The position numbers and the translations under genes were made by a program. The notes beneath the pieces are model-generated. The model did no database searches, had not been told where the DNA came from, and saw only the letters and a program-made list of their open reading frames with translations. A stretch of 64,000 nucleotides of DNA, from positions 1-64,000 of the forward strand of contig JADQBA010000030.1 in the NCBI GenBank assembly GCA_016903675.1, written 5' to 3'. The DNA is from Stigonema ocellatum SAG 48.90 = DSM 106950 (lineage in GTDB: Bacteria; Cyanobacteriota; Cyanobacteriia; Cyanobacteriales; Nostocaceae). Shown here piece by piece: positions 42,535 to 51,767 of this stretch. Each line of letters begins with the position of its first letter. Position 1 is the first letter of the stretch.

Positions 42535-44013
42535 CTAGGAATAAATTTCTAGGGGACTGGGTTGTTGTTTGGCGATCGCATCCACAACTTTGAGATGCAG
42601 ATTGGTGAAAATGCTGGCTTCAGATAGAGTTTTAAAAGACTGTCCCGTTACCAAATTTAGGCAGTTGAGTACTCTTGCTTGCCATTGTTCTGAGTTTGTG
42701 ACATCTGAACCCCAAGCGGTGAAAACTTCTTTTTCTCCTAAACCTCCTAAGCGATGAGAAAGAGTGTTCCGCATAGGACGTGCGGATTTCCAAAATTCTT
42801 TGAAGTCAATACTGGTTGCAGTTTGAGGAATGACGACGGCAAAGAAATCTTCTGCAACACGACCTTGAAGGAAAATTTTTTCCTGTTTGTCTTGGAACAG
42901 ATTTCTCAGAGTGGGATATTTCTGCAAAATTGAGTCCCTAAGACATAGGAATTTATTTGATTCTTCGGTGACATAGTTTGGGAAAGAGTTCAATGCCCAC
43001 AAATATAAAACCGCTTCCACAGAACGATAACTGTGCAACATCGCTTCTGTGGTATTCTGTTGTTGGAGGCGAACTACACTTTGATAGGCTTGTTCGTAAG
43101 CCTTCCACCAGAACTTACTCTGGAGTTGTTCTGGGATTGTCATACAACTTTTTGCCAGGGAAAAAAACGTGTCAAACTGTCCCTGATTCCAAGCCATCCC
43201 AGCTTTGAGAAGATTTGGGATAGGACCAAAGCCAGAATTTGGCTGCTGAAAATAAGGTTGCAGCAGGTCGTAAACTTCGGCGTAGTCATAGCGGTCTAAC
43301 AATTTTAAAGCCTGCTGCTGAGTTCTGTCCCAAAGATAGTTGGTTCCAAAGAATGGACCACTGTAATCAGAGGGAATTCCGGCTTGATTTGCTTTAGTAT
43401 TTTGCTTGAATTCAAAAAACTGAATGCGATCGCCATAAAAACTCAGCCCAGAAATTCTCGATGCTTCAGAAGTTTGACCCACACCCCCTTTAAGACAAAC
43501 CCAAATAGGCTGACTTGATTTAATAGTAATTTTTTCTCTCCATATTTGCCGCCACCAGTAAAACATCTGCTCAAAATTTGACGGATTAGTGCCATCTGGT
43601 CCCAAGGTGATGATTTCAACAGCATCATTTGAGATGTGGTTAAACTGGTTGACAATCCAAGCTTTAATTATAGAAGCTGCATGGAGAGTGTCTTTTTCTC
43701 GTTCTCGCACGTCTGGTTTTTGGTCAGTGGCAATGAGGTAGACTCTTTCAATGTTGGATGCCTTCTCGGTCAGTAATTTACCAATGATAACTGGTTTGAT
43801 GCGTTCAAGGTAAGTTGTGATGTTGTCTTGTAGGTATTTAGTTAAATTGCGAAAATTAATAGCGCCCAAACTCAGGTCTGAAATGACCTCTGCTTGTTCG
43901 CCAATAATATCTCCGTTTTGCATCCGGTCATCACCGAGGTTGTACCAACGCCCAGAGGCAATTTGGAACATTAAGTCTCTAGTACCAATTGTGGCAATTA
44001 AAACTGCTTTCAT
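42535..44013 (-). CDS. CARF-HEPN CRISPR ancillary ribonuclease (Csx1/Csm6-like)
   Basis: 492 residues. The N-terminal CARF domain has VLIATIGTRDLMF at the first strand and the ligand loop VCLKGGVGQTSEASR near residue 180. The C-terminal HEPN domain carries the R-x4-H motif in SARPMRNTLSHRL (residues ~415-425). Family members are RNases activated by cyclic oligoadenylate made by Cas10. It lies at the end of the type III-B gene row, 209 bp after the double-RAMP gene, in the same orientation, with a perfect palindrome and a heptamer repeat in the gap. Confidence 0.8.
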   Translation of the reverse strand: MKAVLIATIGTRDLMFQIASGRWYNLGDDRMQNGDIIGEQAEVISDLSLGAINFRNLTKYLQDNITTYLERIKPVIIGKLLTEKASNIERVYLIATDQKPDVREREKDTLHAASIIKAWIVNQFNHISNDAVEIITLGPDGTNPSNFEQMFYWWRQIWREKITIKSSQPIWVCLKGGVGQTSEASRISGLSFYGDRIQFFEFKQNTKANQAGIPSDYSGPFFGTNYLWDRTQQQALKLLDRYDYAEVYDLLQPYFQQPNSGFGPIPNLLKAGMAWNQGQFDTFFSLAKSCMTIPEQLQSKFWWKAYEQAYQSVVRLQQQNTTEAMLHSYRSVEAVLYLWALNSFPNYVTEESNKFLCLRDSILQKYPTLRNLFQDKQEKIFLQGRVAEDFFAVVIPQTATSIDFKEFWKSARPMRNTLSHRLGGLGEKEVFTAWGSDVTNSEQWQARVLNCLNLVTGQSFKTLSEASIFTNLHLKVVDAIAKQQPSPLEIYS

Positions 44014-44107
44014 AGGGTTTTTTATTGTATGGGAATTTTATTTGAGTTGTGATTTTTTTTTAACGAACCGCCAAGACGCCAAGGAAGCCAAGAAAATGAG
44101 GTCTATC

Positions 44108-44147
44108 GTTCGTAGTTGCGCTTTAGCGCTAAAGCGCAACTACGAAC
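44108..44147. repeat. perfect 40-bp palindrome
   Basis: GTTCGTAGTTGCGCTTTAGC followed by its exact reverse complement; the cleanest copy of the 10933-10985 family. Confidence 0.95.
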
Positions 44148-44215
44148 TAAAACGATACGATGTACTAAGAAATTCCCCCTCAAAACTAACTTTATTCCCC
44201 CACCCCACTAATTTT

Positions 44216-44245
44216 CATAATTCATAATTCATAATTCATAATTCC
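44216..44245. repeat. tandem TTCATAA heptamer
   Basis: TAATTCATAATTCATAATTC: four units. It overlaps the last codons and stop of the double-RAMP gene. Confidence 0.92.
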
Positions 44246-45934
44246 AAATAGATGTACAGCACTGCTTGTTTTGCCTAAGTCACGAAGAAAGCGAGAACGC
44301 ACATGGTTGGAAGTTGCTGTTTGTCCTCCCATGAATAGGCAGACAATTTCTTGGCAGTCTGTTTGTTCCTGTTTGTTGGGAATGTTGACGCGCTTGATAG
44401 TTACCCAAGAACAGTGGGCATTTCCACCACTTGCTGCATTCCCACCAACATCAGAATTACGCTTGTAATTACGTGGTGGTGTTTCGTGATAGATTAAATA
44501 CATCCCATCGCCACGAGTAGCTTCTGCGTCGTTCGTCAGCCAGCACAACTCAGGACGGTCTACGGGTTCTGTGTTGGGACCAGGAACGGCATAAATTGCA
44601 CAGGTAGTAGGGGAGAAAACTTCTGCGGTGATGTTGTGGTTGTCTGGTGTGACTCTGTCAGACCACCGAGTTTGCACAGCCGTAAACCAATCTCTATAAG
44701 TTTTCGTCCAAACTGTTGCGTCAAGAGGTAAGCCATAAGATTTAGTTTCCCATTCCTGGGTGCTGTTGTTTTTTAACCTGTGGGTTAAGGTTAAATAGGT
44801 TCCTCGTGCAGATGCCCTACCATTGTTCATATGGAATATATGTAATGGTCTGCGCCAACCGCGCCCAACACCGCCGACCATAACTGCAAACCGGATAATC
44901 GGTAGAAGGATTGTCTTTAAAATGTCGTTAGGGGCACTAATTTGGACCTTGCCTTTCCAAGTGTAAAAGTTTGGTTGATCGGTAGAGCGATCGCCCCAAA
45001 TTGACCCCTGAAACATTTGCAATCGTACACAACCTTTCCGGGTTTGTGGTTCCAGTGTACCTAGCAGTTCACCTACTGTTTTCTCTGCATCCTCTAAAGA
45101 CATGACTCCTAGAAAAAACCGCAACATCCAAGATCGTAACCAACCCCGCCAATGGGAAGGACGCAATTCCATTTTTCCCATATTTGGTCCGGCGCTACCT
45201 TGACTGTAGAGGCTGAATTCAAATTGCTTCACTGCATAATCTGGGTCAGGAACTACAGTTAATGAACTCGAAAATTTGAGAGTTCCATATCCAGAAGCAG
45301 TCCGACTCCCAACACCATATAAACTCAGTGCTTGTTGAACCCATCCCCAGACTTCGTTCACCTCACTATCTGTAGCGCGTCCGGAAATTCCACGAATAGC
45401 CAATGTTACAGGAATAGTATCTTCACCGTTGCCCAAGGTGTAAGATGAAATTGGGGTGCTTTGTCCTTGGTGATAGACTTGAAAGCTCTGCTGGGGATTG
45501 ACAATATCCAGGGTGAGTCTAGTGGGTTCCCCTGGCCAAGCATCCAGGAATTCTATTTTGCCAGAACTGATGGTGTCGTTGTTTTGATATCCCAACAGCT
45601 CATGCATTCTTGGTAAAATCTCTGGGCGTTGCTTTGCCCAAGCTCTCACCAATCCCCTAATAGAAGCACCAGGAATGTAGCCATTAAGTGGTAAAATTGG
45701 TAGTTGTTGCAAGTTTTCCCCAATGTTGCGTTTATCTTCTGGACGCCCTTGACTAGGTCGCCATGGACCACAAGGTTCTCCAGCAGAAACAATGGTTTCT
45801 AAATCTGGGTGAGGAAAAGAACCAACCTTAGTACGCCACTGGATATGAAATGTACCTTTTTTGAATAAGCCAGAGTGCGATCGCTGTTGATGCTGTTTTT
45901 CCAACAATTCAATCAATCGAGATCCAGTATACAT
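44222..45934 (-). CDS. double-RAMP type III-B protein (Cmr6/Cmr1-like fusion)
   Basis: 570 residues from the ATG at 45934 (MYTGSRLIELLEKQ), whose A is the last base of the cmr5 stop (TGATG). The first half is Cmr6-like RAMP: NGYIPGASIRGLVRAWAKQ, then the glycine loop YGVGSRTASGYG near residue 220. The second half is another RAMP fold (ELRPSHWRGWLRSWMLRFF, then GGVGRGWRRPLH) resembling Cmr1, for which there is no separate gene in the window. The last residues (FGIMNYEL) come from the heptamer repeat. Predicted part of the Cmr backbone near the 3' end of the crRNA. Confidence 0.72.
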   Translation of the reverse strand: MYTGSRLIELLEKQHQQRSHSGLFKKGTFHIQWRTKVGSFPHPDLETIVSAGEPCGPWRPSQGRPEDKRNIGENLQQLPILPLNGYIPGASIRGLVRAWAKQRPEILPRMHELLGYQNNDTISSGKIEFLDAWPGEPTRLTLDIVNPQQSFQVYHQGQSTPISSYTLGNGEDTIPVTLAIRGISGRATDSEVNEVWGWVQQALSLYGVGSRTASGYGTLKFSSSLTVVPDPDYAVKQFEFSLYSQGSAGPNMGKMELRPSHWRGWLRSWMLRFFLGVMSLEDAEKTVGELLGTLEPQTRKGCVRLQMFQGSIWGDRSTDQPNFYTWKGKVQISAPNDILKTILLPIIRFAVMVGGVGRGWRRPLHIFHMNNGRASARGTYLTLTHRLKNNSTQEWETKSYGLPLDATVWTKTYRDWFTAVQTRWSDRVTPDNHNITAEVFSPTTCAIYAVPGPNTEPVDRPELCWLTNDAEATRGDGMYLIYHETPPRNYKRNSDVGGNAASGGNAHCSWVTIKRVNIPNKQEQTDCQEIVCLFMGGQTATSNHVRSRFLRDLGKTSSAVHLFGIMNYEL

Positions 45935-46392
45935 CAGTCCTCCACATAGGCTCTTGCCCAGAAATTCCAATGATTACCTAACATCAAAGACCTACGCCAG
46001 GTTGTCATGTACTGTTGTGGCTCATTTTTTGCCATCCGCACCACTTCTTCCATGAGTTCCTCCCTCGAGGGTGGATGAGTTTCATTGATCATCTGACCAA
46101 GCAAAGATTCCCACACCGGCACAGTGCGGGTGCGCACCTCACCCCCTTGGGCGTTAGACTGATTTACATAGCCTACTGCTGACAGCAAGCCAAACACTCT
46201 CAGATGCTGAGACAAACGTAAGACGGCGTTGAGGTCATTTTTATCCAACCTCTGTTGATGGCGATTCCTCAAGTAGGTTTGAATGTGTTGGTGGGCACTC
46301 AAACTCATCTGTTCTGGTAATATTTGGCAAGAGTTAACAACACTAACAGATGGGGTGGGTGGTGCATTGGGTCTTGTCAATTTATTAGACAT
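45934..46392 (-). CDS. cmr5: type III-B small subunit Cmr5
   Basis: 152 residues, all-helical, with QHIQTYLRNRHQQRLDKNDL and LGQMINETHPPSREELMEEV and many Trp/Arg in the last helix (MTTWRRSLMLGNHWNFWARA). Size, composition and position between cmr4 and the terminal RAMP identify the Cmr5 filament subunit. The overlap with the next gene is one base (TGATG), and cmr4 ends 11 bp upstream. Confidence 0.82.
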   Translation of the reverse strand: MSNKLTRPNAPPTPSVSVVNSCQILPEQMSLSAHQHIQTYLRNRHQQRLDKNDLNAVLRLSQHLRVFGLLSAVGYVNQSNAQGGEVRTRTVPVWESLLGQMINETHPPSREELMEEVVRMAKNEPQQYMTTWRRSLMLGNHWNFWARAYVED

Positions 46393-46403
46393 AACTTTCT
46401 CCT

Positions 46404-47300
46404 CTATACTACTGTGCTAATATTTGCAACCTTGCTAACCAAAGGCTCAGTGATATTACTTATCCAACCCTGAACCCAACCGCGTCCCACATTCCCTTGA
46501 CCTCCAAGTTGGAATAGTCCTTGCAAGACGCTGATTAACAAATCATGCTGGTTAGGCATCACAGGCTTTTCTTTAAGTAGAGTGTAGCCCCAAGGGTAAT
46601 AGAGGATGGTGTCTCTAGGAATGCAAACATCTGTCCAGAAAACCTCAGCCGAACCCGCTTGATTGACCCCGTCTGTTTCTTCTTGAATTTTGTTGCGAAC
46701 CTGCGTCCACAGGGAGTGTTCCATTAAAACCTGGAAATCAGCATCAGGTAAGACAATGCAATTTTTTTCCCAGATAGGTTTAACCGCACTTATCAAAGAG
46801 TCAGCCCAAGTTCCAGATAAGGAAATCACCTTTCTTTGCTCATCAGACAGCCGATTAACCTGAATTTGAGCATCAGCCACCACACAATTCCCTGGATTAG
46901 TACCAACAGCTTGGTTATCAAACATCACAGACCCGTGCTTTGTTAGCATTGCATGGTCACGAATTAGAGAGTGACAACTTACCCAACTAAACACATCTCG
47001 ACTACCATTCATTAACATAGTTCGCATGGGAACCCACAGCAATCGTGCGTCTCCAAACCAAACCTGATGCACCCCCATTTGACCTTCCTTGTCTAACTCC
47101 TTACCAAACAAAACATCGGCTGCTGCTTTGTCTATCACAGAAACTTCATTCCTCACACTTCCTCGCAAGGAAGAACCGGGGATATAGGGAAAATTTGTAT
47201 GCACTTCGCGGACGATTTCTAAAATATTGCCTAAGTCTCCTTCTCCACCACAGTGAATGGGGGCAAAACTATACATATAGCCAATGCGAAAATCAGACAT
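46404..47300 (-). CDS. cmr4: type III-B RAMP backbone subunit Cmr4
   Basis: 298 residues. The N-terminus FAPIHCGGEGDLGNIL fits the Cmr4 loop bearing the target-RNA-cutting Asp (here D22). FPYIPGSSLRGSVRNEV is the RAMP signature, and QLGGQGNVGRGWV the C-terminal glycine loop. Cmr4 forms the crRNA-binding filament and cuts target RNA every six bases. It lies 12 bp after cmr3. Confidence 0.88.
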   Translation of the reverse strand: MSDFRIGYMYSFAPIHCGGEGDLGNILEIVREVHTNFPYIPGSSLRGSVRNEVSVIDKAAADVLFGKELDKEGQMGVHQVWFGDARLLWVPMRTMLMNGSRDVFSWVSCHSLIRDHAMLTKHGSVMFDNQAVGTNPGNCVVADAQIQVNRLSDEQRKVISLSGTWADSLISAVKPIWEKNCIVLPDADFQVLMEHSLWTQVRNKIQEETDGVNQAGSAEVFWTDVCIPRDTILYYPWGYTLLKEKPVMPNQHDLLISVLQGLFQLGGQGNVGRGWVQGWISNITEPLVSKVANISTVV

Positions 47301-47312
47301 TTTTGTTTTCTT

Positions 47313-48425
47313 TTACTGAAAGTAAGAAATCCATAACAACTCAGAATAACCAAGTTTTCTCCAGTTATGTACCTTGGTGTTTGGGTTATCTTGAAACAAC
47401 GGCTGCGGTTGATTCAGGTAATACAAACTCCCAGGAGGTGCAGCAAAGACTTGCGGTGCAGGAATGCTTTTACTGGACTCCTCTTGGTCACGAAAGCGAC
47501 AACTAATAGGGATTGACCTATCAGTGGCTACACCAACTAATTCTCCTGATACTTGATTTTTATTCACTGTACGTGCCAATTTCCATTCCCAAGGAAAGGA
47601 TTGACATACAGATGTCTCAAGACCGTTATGCTTTTCTTTACGTTCAAAAACTCCAGGTGTTACCAGATAAGCAAGAGATTTTCCGCCTTGCTGAAAGTTT
47701 TGTTCTGACAACTTTTGCAGAGTCTTCCACTGTTCGCCTAGGGGAAAGCTATCGCACCGCTGCAAAATCACCCGATGTCCTTCGCCTCCCAATCGCAAAG
47801 TCGTTGGAGTCTCTATTTCTTGGTCAACACCAATTGCCAAACTCCACCCAGGATACAAGCGAATAGCATTCTCCACAAAATAACCATCAGCATCTTTCAC
47901 TTGCCTTTTTCCTTCCTCCATAGAATTGTGAGGGCGAGTTTCTATCATCCAAGGTTTATCTTCTCCTGAGTGTTCCACCAGCCAATGCTTGGAGTCTATT
48001 TTCCCTGTTTTCAGGTATTCCTCAACCACCTCAAACGGCAAATATTGACGATATTTCTTAACCCCATCCTCATTTTCTGAATCTTGACTCCATGATGGTT
48101 TCACCAGAGGACGAGGTTGGTGTGGGTCAGTCAAAGCGTGATGCAAATGGGATTTGTCATCCCAGTCTATTGGTACTAAGGGCGTTGTTCCCACAAACCC
48201 TAAGGGGCGAGGAAAATACAACGTTTCTCCACATTCGCATAAAAACGGTCCTATAAGTCTAAACTTACACATTTTACTCTCATTAACTAAGCCACGTAAA
48301 GCCCCAGCAATAGTGTGACCATTAGGCGGAAATACACTTCCAGCCCAAGCCCGTTCTCCAGGAGTGAAAGGTTTTGCATCACGAAAGAGTAAAATATCAA
48401 GTGGTGTCAACGTATACCAATACAT
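47313..48425 (-). CDS. cmr3: type III-B protein Cmr3
   Basis: 370 residues. The start YWYTLTPLDILLFRDAKPFT is diagnostic of Cmr3, followed by the RAMP signature PPNGHTIAGALRGLV. Cmr3 holds the crRNA 5' tag beside Cas10. It is now the first gene of the downstream part of the operon. Upstream are a heptamer repeat and the disrupted four-helix-bundle gene, so the promoter that drives cmr3-cmr6 must cross or lie beside the transposon. Confidence 0.88.
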   Translation of the reverse strand: MYWYTLTPLDILLFRDAKPFTPGERAWAGSVFPPNGHTIAGALRGLVNESKMCKFRLIGPFLCECGETLYFPRPLGFVGTTPLVPIDWDDKSHLHHALTDPHQPRPLVKPSWSQDSENEDGVKKYRQYLPFEVVEEYLKTGKIDSKHWLVEHSGEDKPWMIETRPHNSMEEGKRQVKDADGYFVENAIRLYPGWSLAIGVDQEIETPTTLRLGGEGHRVILQRCDSFPLGEQWKTLQKLSEQNFQQGGKSLAYLVTPGVFERKEKHNGLETSVCQSFPWEWKLARTVNKNQVSGELVGVATDRSIPISCRFRDQEESSKSIPAPQVFAAPPGSLYYLNQPQPLFQDNPNTKVHNWRKLGYSELLWISYFQ

Positions 48426-48461
48426 GTGAATTATGAATTATGAATTATGAATTATGAAGGA
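48424..48461. repeat. tandem ATTATGA heptamer
   Basis: TGAATTATGAATTATGAATT: five units immediately upstream of the cmr3 start codon. The same heptamer (complement) is at 44216-44245 and 53166-53245. Confidence 0.92.
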
Positions 48462-48574
48462 AGAAGGTTTGTCGTTGGGCTAAAGCGCATAAAAATCGCG
48501 ATTTCGTTGGGCTAAAGCGTTACTACAAACGAAGAAATTACTCGTGAAAAATGTAGTAAATGAATCATGGGGTG

Positions 48575-48796
48575 TTAAGTTCGATTTTTCTTGGTGTTGA
48601 CGATGATGCTTGTGATGATTGCTATTATTTCCTCGGTTTCTTGAATAAGGTATTTTAAACGATCGCTCGGAATAATTTGCGATTTAGCCAATAATTGAAG
48701 CCAGTACAAGCATTCTCTAGACTCCTTTTGAGCAATGCTAAATTTGTGGATAAAATCTGCTTTACTTTGACCCGATTGAGCCTCCTCAATATTAGC
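48575..48796 (-). pseudogene. 3' half of four-helix-bundle (S23-type) protein gene split by transposon
   Basis: Encodes ANIEEAQSGQSKADFIHKFS and on to the C-terminus (RECLYWLQLLAKSQI ... VNTKKNRT), the second half of the 23S rRNA-intervening-sequence-type four-helix-bundle family. A chimeric ATG at 48847, inside the transposon end, could still start translation. The missing first half is at 52979-53150. Joined at GCT-AAT the two halves read IGANIEEAQ without a gap. Confidence 0.85.
48793..48796. other. left junction core of Tn554-like element
   Basis: TAGC here equals TAGC at 52979-52982. The host gene reads on continuously if one of the two is removed with everything between. Confidence 0.7.
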
Positions 48797-48846
48797 CCTT
48801 ATCTCGTCTACAACGTCTACAATGCTTGCAGTATAATGATTTGGCA

Positions 48847-48858
48847 TTGTGTAAGGTT
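48847..48858. repeat. subterminal direct repeat of transposon, left
   Basis: TTGTGTAAGGTT, 51 bp from the left core; identical to 52948-52959, in the same orientation. Confidence 0.75.
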
Positions 48859-48874
48859 TCTACGATGACTGGTT

Positions 48875-49852
48875 TCATCTGTTGCGATTCTGTTTTCTCT
48901 TCAAATAATCCAGCGTCCATTTTGTTGAAAAGTCTTCAAATTTATGCCATTGTCCTGTGTTTTCTTGCACCATTAGTACACCATTGTCCTCTCGGCTTCC
49001 TATTACTATACCATAGTCACGGGCTAGGTCATACCATTGCGAAAAATAGCAACGAGTTGTGCTAGCTTCCCTTTCTGAGTCAGCTTCGTTAGGCTCCCAA
49101 GCTGACTCTAAAGCTTTCCTGAATAATCCGGCCTTTGACCGAACATCTCCCGATATTAAAGCTTCTTTTACTACCGACAAGGCGCTAATAACTTGAGCCT
49201 CTGGTGCAGATTTAATCATCTGGATTAAAGTCTTATTGAGTTTAATACCAACTTCAGATAAGTTAGCTTTCAACTCATCACTGATATCATCATTAGTCGC
49301 TTGCTGGCTTCTTAGTTGGTCGAAGGAATCTATCTTAGAGTTACTAGTAATCAGGCGTTGCTGGCAGTGGTTTAACTCGTTTCGTGTAGACTCTAACTCT
49401 GCCCTTAATTGTTTGTTTTCTTGATTTAGACGAGAGGTTTCCTCTTTAAGCTGGTCAAGCAGATCCATGTTTCTTCCCATTTCATAGAGTTTTCCAGTCA
49501 TGGATTGAATTTTCTTCTCTTGCTCTTTACGCTCCCACTCCAAGGTGTTAATGCGATTACGAAATTGCTCAATAATAACTTGCTTGGATTTTTCTGAAGC
49601 AGACTGAGGAATAGTAGTTTTCTTTACTCCCATTTTTTGTTGTTCACGTAAGTTTTGTATTCGCTCTTTAACCTCTGGATACTTGTAGAGATAACTAATA
49701 CTTACGCCAGCAACTCTTGCGACAGAGCCGAAAGATATACGCTCGTTATTTTTAATGAGTTTAGCGATGGCTTTATCCGTACAATCTAAGCAGTACTGTT
49801 TTTTTTGTTCAGCTACGGCGTTAAGAGTAGCAATACGCAATTCTTTACTCAT
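48875..49852 (-). CDS. TnpC-like transposon protein (DUF6262 type)
   Basis: 325 residues. The N-terminal HTH-like region (KLIKNNERISFGSVARVAGV, SISYLYKYPEVKERI) is typical of DUF6262/TnpC of Tn554-family elements. A long coiled coil (~100-170, MGRNMDLLDQLKEETSRLNQ) and a ~150-residue C-terminal extension (KANLSEVGIKLNKTLIQMIK ... SQWYDLARDYGIVIGSRED) follow, much longer than Tn554 TnpC (~125 aa). It overlaps the TnpB-like gene by 8 nt. It probably modulates orientation or efficiency of integration. Confidence 0.8.
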   Translation of the reverse strand: MSKELRIATLNAVAEQKKQYCLDCTDKAIAKLIKNNERISFGSVARVAGVSISYLYKYPEVKERIQNLREQQKMGVKKTTIPQSASEKSKQVIIEQFRNRINTLEWERKEQEKKIQSMTGKLYEMGRNMDLLDQLKEETSRLNQENKQLRAELESTRNELNHCQQRLITSNSKIDSFDQLRSQQATNDDISDELKANLSEVGIKLNKTLIQMIKSAPEAQVISALSVVKEALISGDVRSKAGLFRKALESAWEPNEADSEREASTTRCYFSQWYDLARDYGIVIGSREDNGVLMVQENTGQWHKFEDFSTKWTLDYLKRKQNRNR

Positions 49853-51767
49853 TCTCTACCTCCAGTATGTTGATGATGTTAATCAGGTTGCTTTTAACTT
49901 GCTCATTCATTTCGATTTGTCTTTGCCAGCCATGCATCTGCGCAAGAGCGATAATTTTTTCAGTTTCTTGTAACTGTTCTTTGTGTTGGTCTAAAAATTC
50001 AATAGTGGTGCGAAAATCTCCACAAGTTAAGCAAGCATTGGCGTGTGGGCAAGAACCTTTAACAAGTGGTCGAGCACATGAGCCATTAGGGAGTGCTTGA
50101 GCAAGAATTTTCTTTTTCATCCACTGCAAGTCTTCGTCACTGTCTATCTGCGGGTTTTCCGACTGTACTATTTCCCCAGCAATATTAACTACTCTACTAT
50201 CGTGATACTTGGCTATTTCTTTTTTCAAAGTCTGGTCATAAATATGAGCATAACGCATTGTCATTGTTGGTGATTCATGCCCTAAATATCTTTGGACAAT
50301 GTGTTGAGGTACGCCATTATTTATCATGCGTGTCCCAACAGTATGACGAAATTGGTGGCTCTGAAAATGCCAAATTTTACCATTAATATCAGTAATGTTA
50401 TGGTCTTGCGCTATTCGATTAAGATAAATATGAAAAGATTCAGACGTCATTGGTTTCTTCTCAGGTAAAAAATTGTTATTTCCACCTCCCCTTTGTCGCC
50501 CACAGAATAAATAATTGAAGCTGTCATTAAGATGTTTTTGGATATACTGTTGTTGCTCCTGAATAACAGCAGCTAACTCATTAGATATTGGCAAAGTCGC
50601 TTCTTTCTTCATCTTATGTCTAATAAATTGGATAAACCAATCCCCCTTAACATCTTGTTTAAGACAATCAAATGGGAGCGTCAAAGCTTCACTAATTCTT
50701 AGACCGCACTCTTGTAGGACTAGCACCATACGCATTATTTGTTCTGGCAGCTTGTCTAGGTGCTGGTTAAGCTGCCTGAGTACTTCCTCTGGTATATATC
50801 TAGGAAGGGGTTTTTTGCTTTTAGGGTAATCTTCTAGACGAATTAGATGAGGAGATACTTTAAACCATTGATTAATGTTTCCATCTTCAAAAAAAAGCTT
50901 TAACGCTCCTAAGCGTCCTATTATTGTTTGTGGAGATGAGTTTTGTTTATTCAAATAGATAATAAATTCTATTATCATATCACGGTTAATTCCTTGAACT
51001 CTATCAACCGTAGGATAATCTTCTTTCAGAAAGTCGGAAAATTGATTAAAACTGGATATATAGCCAATGATAGTACTAAAAGATCTGTTAGAAATTCTAT
51101 ACCTAACAAATTTTTGTACAAGAGTTTTTAACCAAGGTTGATGAATGTAAGTAAAAACAAACTTAGTATGTGAGGAATTGTAATCAGGGATTTCAACCCC
51201 TAGTTCTCTGGCATCCCAAACATCGTTAGACAGGGGAAGGTTATAACCATAAAAATTTCTATTTGGATTTTCTACGAAACGATAATCGCAATCATGGCAA
51301 AAATACTTTTGTTTACCAGCTTTGCTAAAACCACGTTTAGCGCACTGCTTCTTTCCACATTTTGGGCAAGTAATATTATGTGGAAATCTTTGTTTTGGAT
51401 CTATAAACTGTTTTCTACAGCTATTGCACAAAAACCTTTGACGATTTAACTCATCTTTTCCTTTATAAACAAAATCTCTACTACCACAGTGGTAACAGTA
51501 AACATCAAGATAGTCAGCAGGAGCTTTACTAAATCGTTTTTTTAGTTCCTTTAGTAATGGATGTAAGAATTGACAACTGCAATCTTTACATTGATATCTT
51601 TGCCTACCCTCATCTCTACCACTATTTACATAGTTTGAGCTACTACATTTAGGGCAGGTAATACTAAAAGTTTCTATGGTACCTGTAGTTAAATCATCTG
51701 TTTCTCCTGATTCAATAACAGTTAATCTAGCTTGGAAATTTATTGACTGGATTTGCTGGTTTTCCAT
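49845..51767 (-). CDS. TnpB-like tyrosine recombinase with zinc ribbons
   Basis: 640 residues. Three zinc ribbons (CPKCSSSNYVNSG; CYHCGSRDFVYKG; CPKCGKKQCAKRG) occupy residues ~35-170. A SAM-like core-binding domain and the catalytic domain follow, with Arg in LQECGLRISEALTLP, H-x-x-R in HQFRHTVGTRM, HIVQRYLGHESP and the nucleophile Tyr in MRYAHIYD. A C-terminal Cys cluster (GSCARPLVKGSCPHANACLTC) is characteristic of Tn554 TnpB. The ATG overlaps the tnpA stop (TAATG). Confidence 0.88.
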   Translation of the reverse strand: MENQQIQSINFQARLTVIESGETDDLTTGTIETFSITCPKCSSSNYVNSGRDEGRQRYQCKDCSCQFLHPLLKELKKRFSKAPADYLDVYCYHCGSRDFVYKGKDELNRQRFLCNSCRKQFIDPKQRFPHNITCPKCGKKQCAKRGFSKAGKQKYFCHDCDYRFVENPNRNFYGYNLPLSNDVWDARELGVEIPDYNSSHTKFVFTYIHQPWLKTLVQKFVRYRISNRSFSTIIGYISSFNQFSDFLKEDYPTVDRVQGINRDMIIEFIIYLNKQNSSPQTIIGRLGALKLFFEDGNINQWFKVSPHLIRLEDYPKSKKPLPRYIPEEVLRQLNQHLDKLPEQIMRMVLVLQECGLRISEALTLPFDCLKQDVKGDWFIQFIRHKMKKEATLPISNELAAVIQEQQQYIQKHLNDSFNYLFCGRQRGGGNNNFLPEKKPMTSESFHIYLNRIAQDHNITDINGKIWHFQSHQFRHTVGTRMINNGVPQHIVQRYLGHESPTMTMRYAHIYDQTLKKEIAKYHDSRVVNIAGEIVQSENPQIDSDEDLQWMKKKILAQALPNGSCARPLVKGSCPHANACLTCGDFRTTIEFLDQHKEQLQETEKIIALAQMHGWQRQIEMNEQVKSNLINIINILEVENE

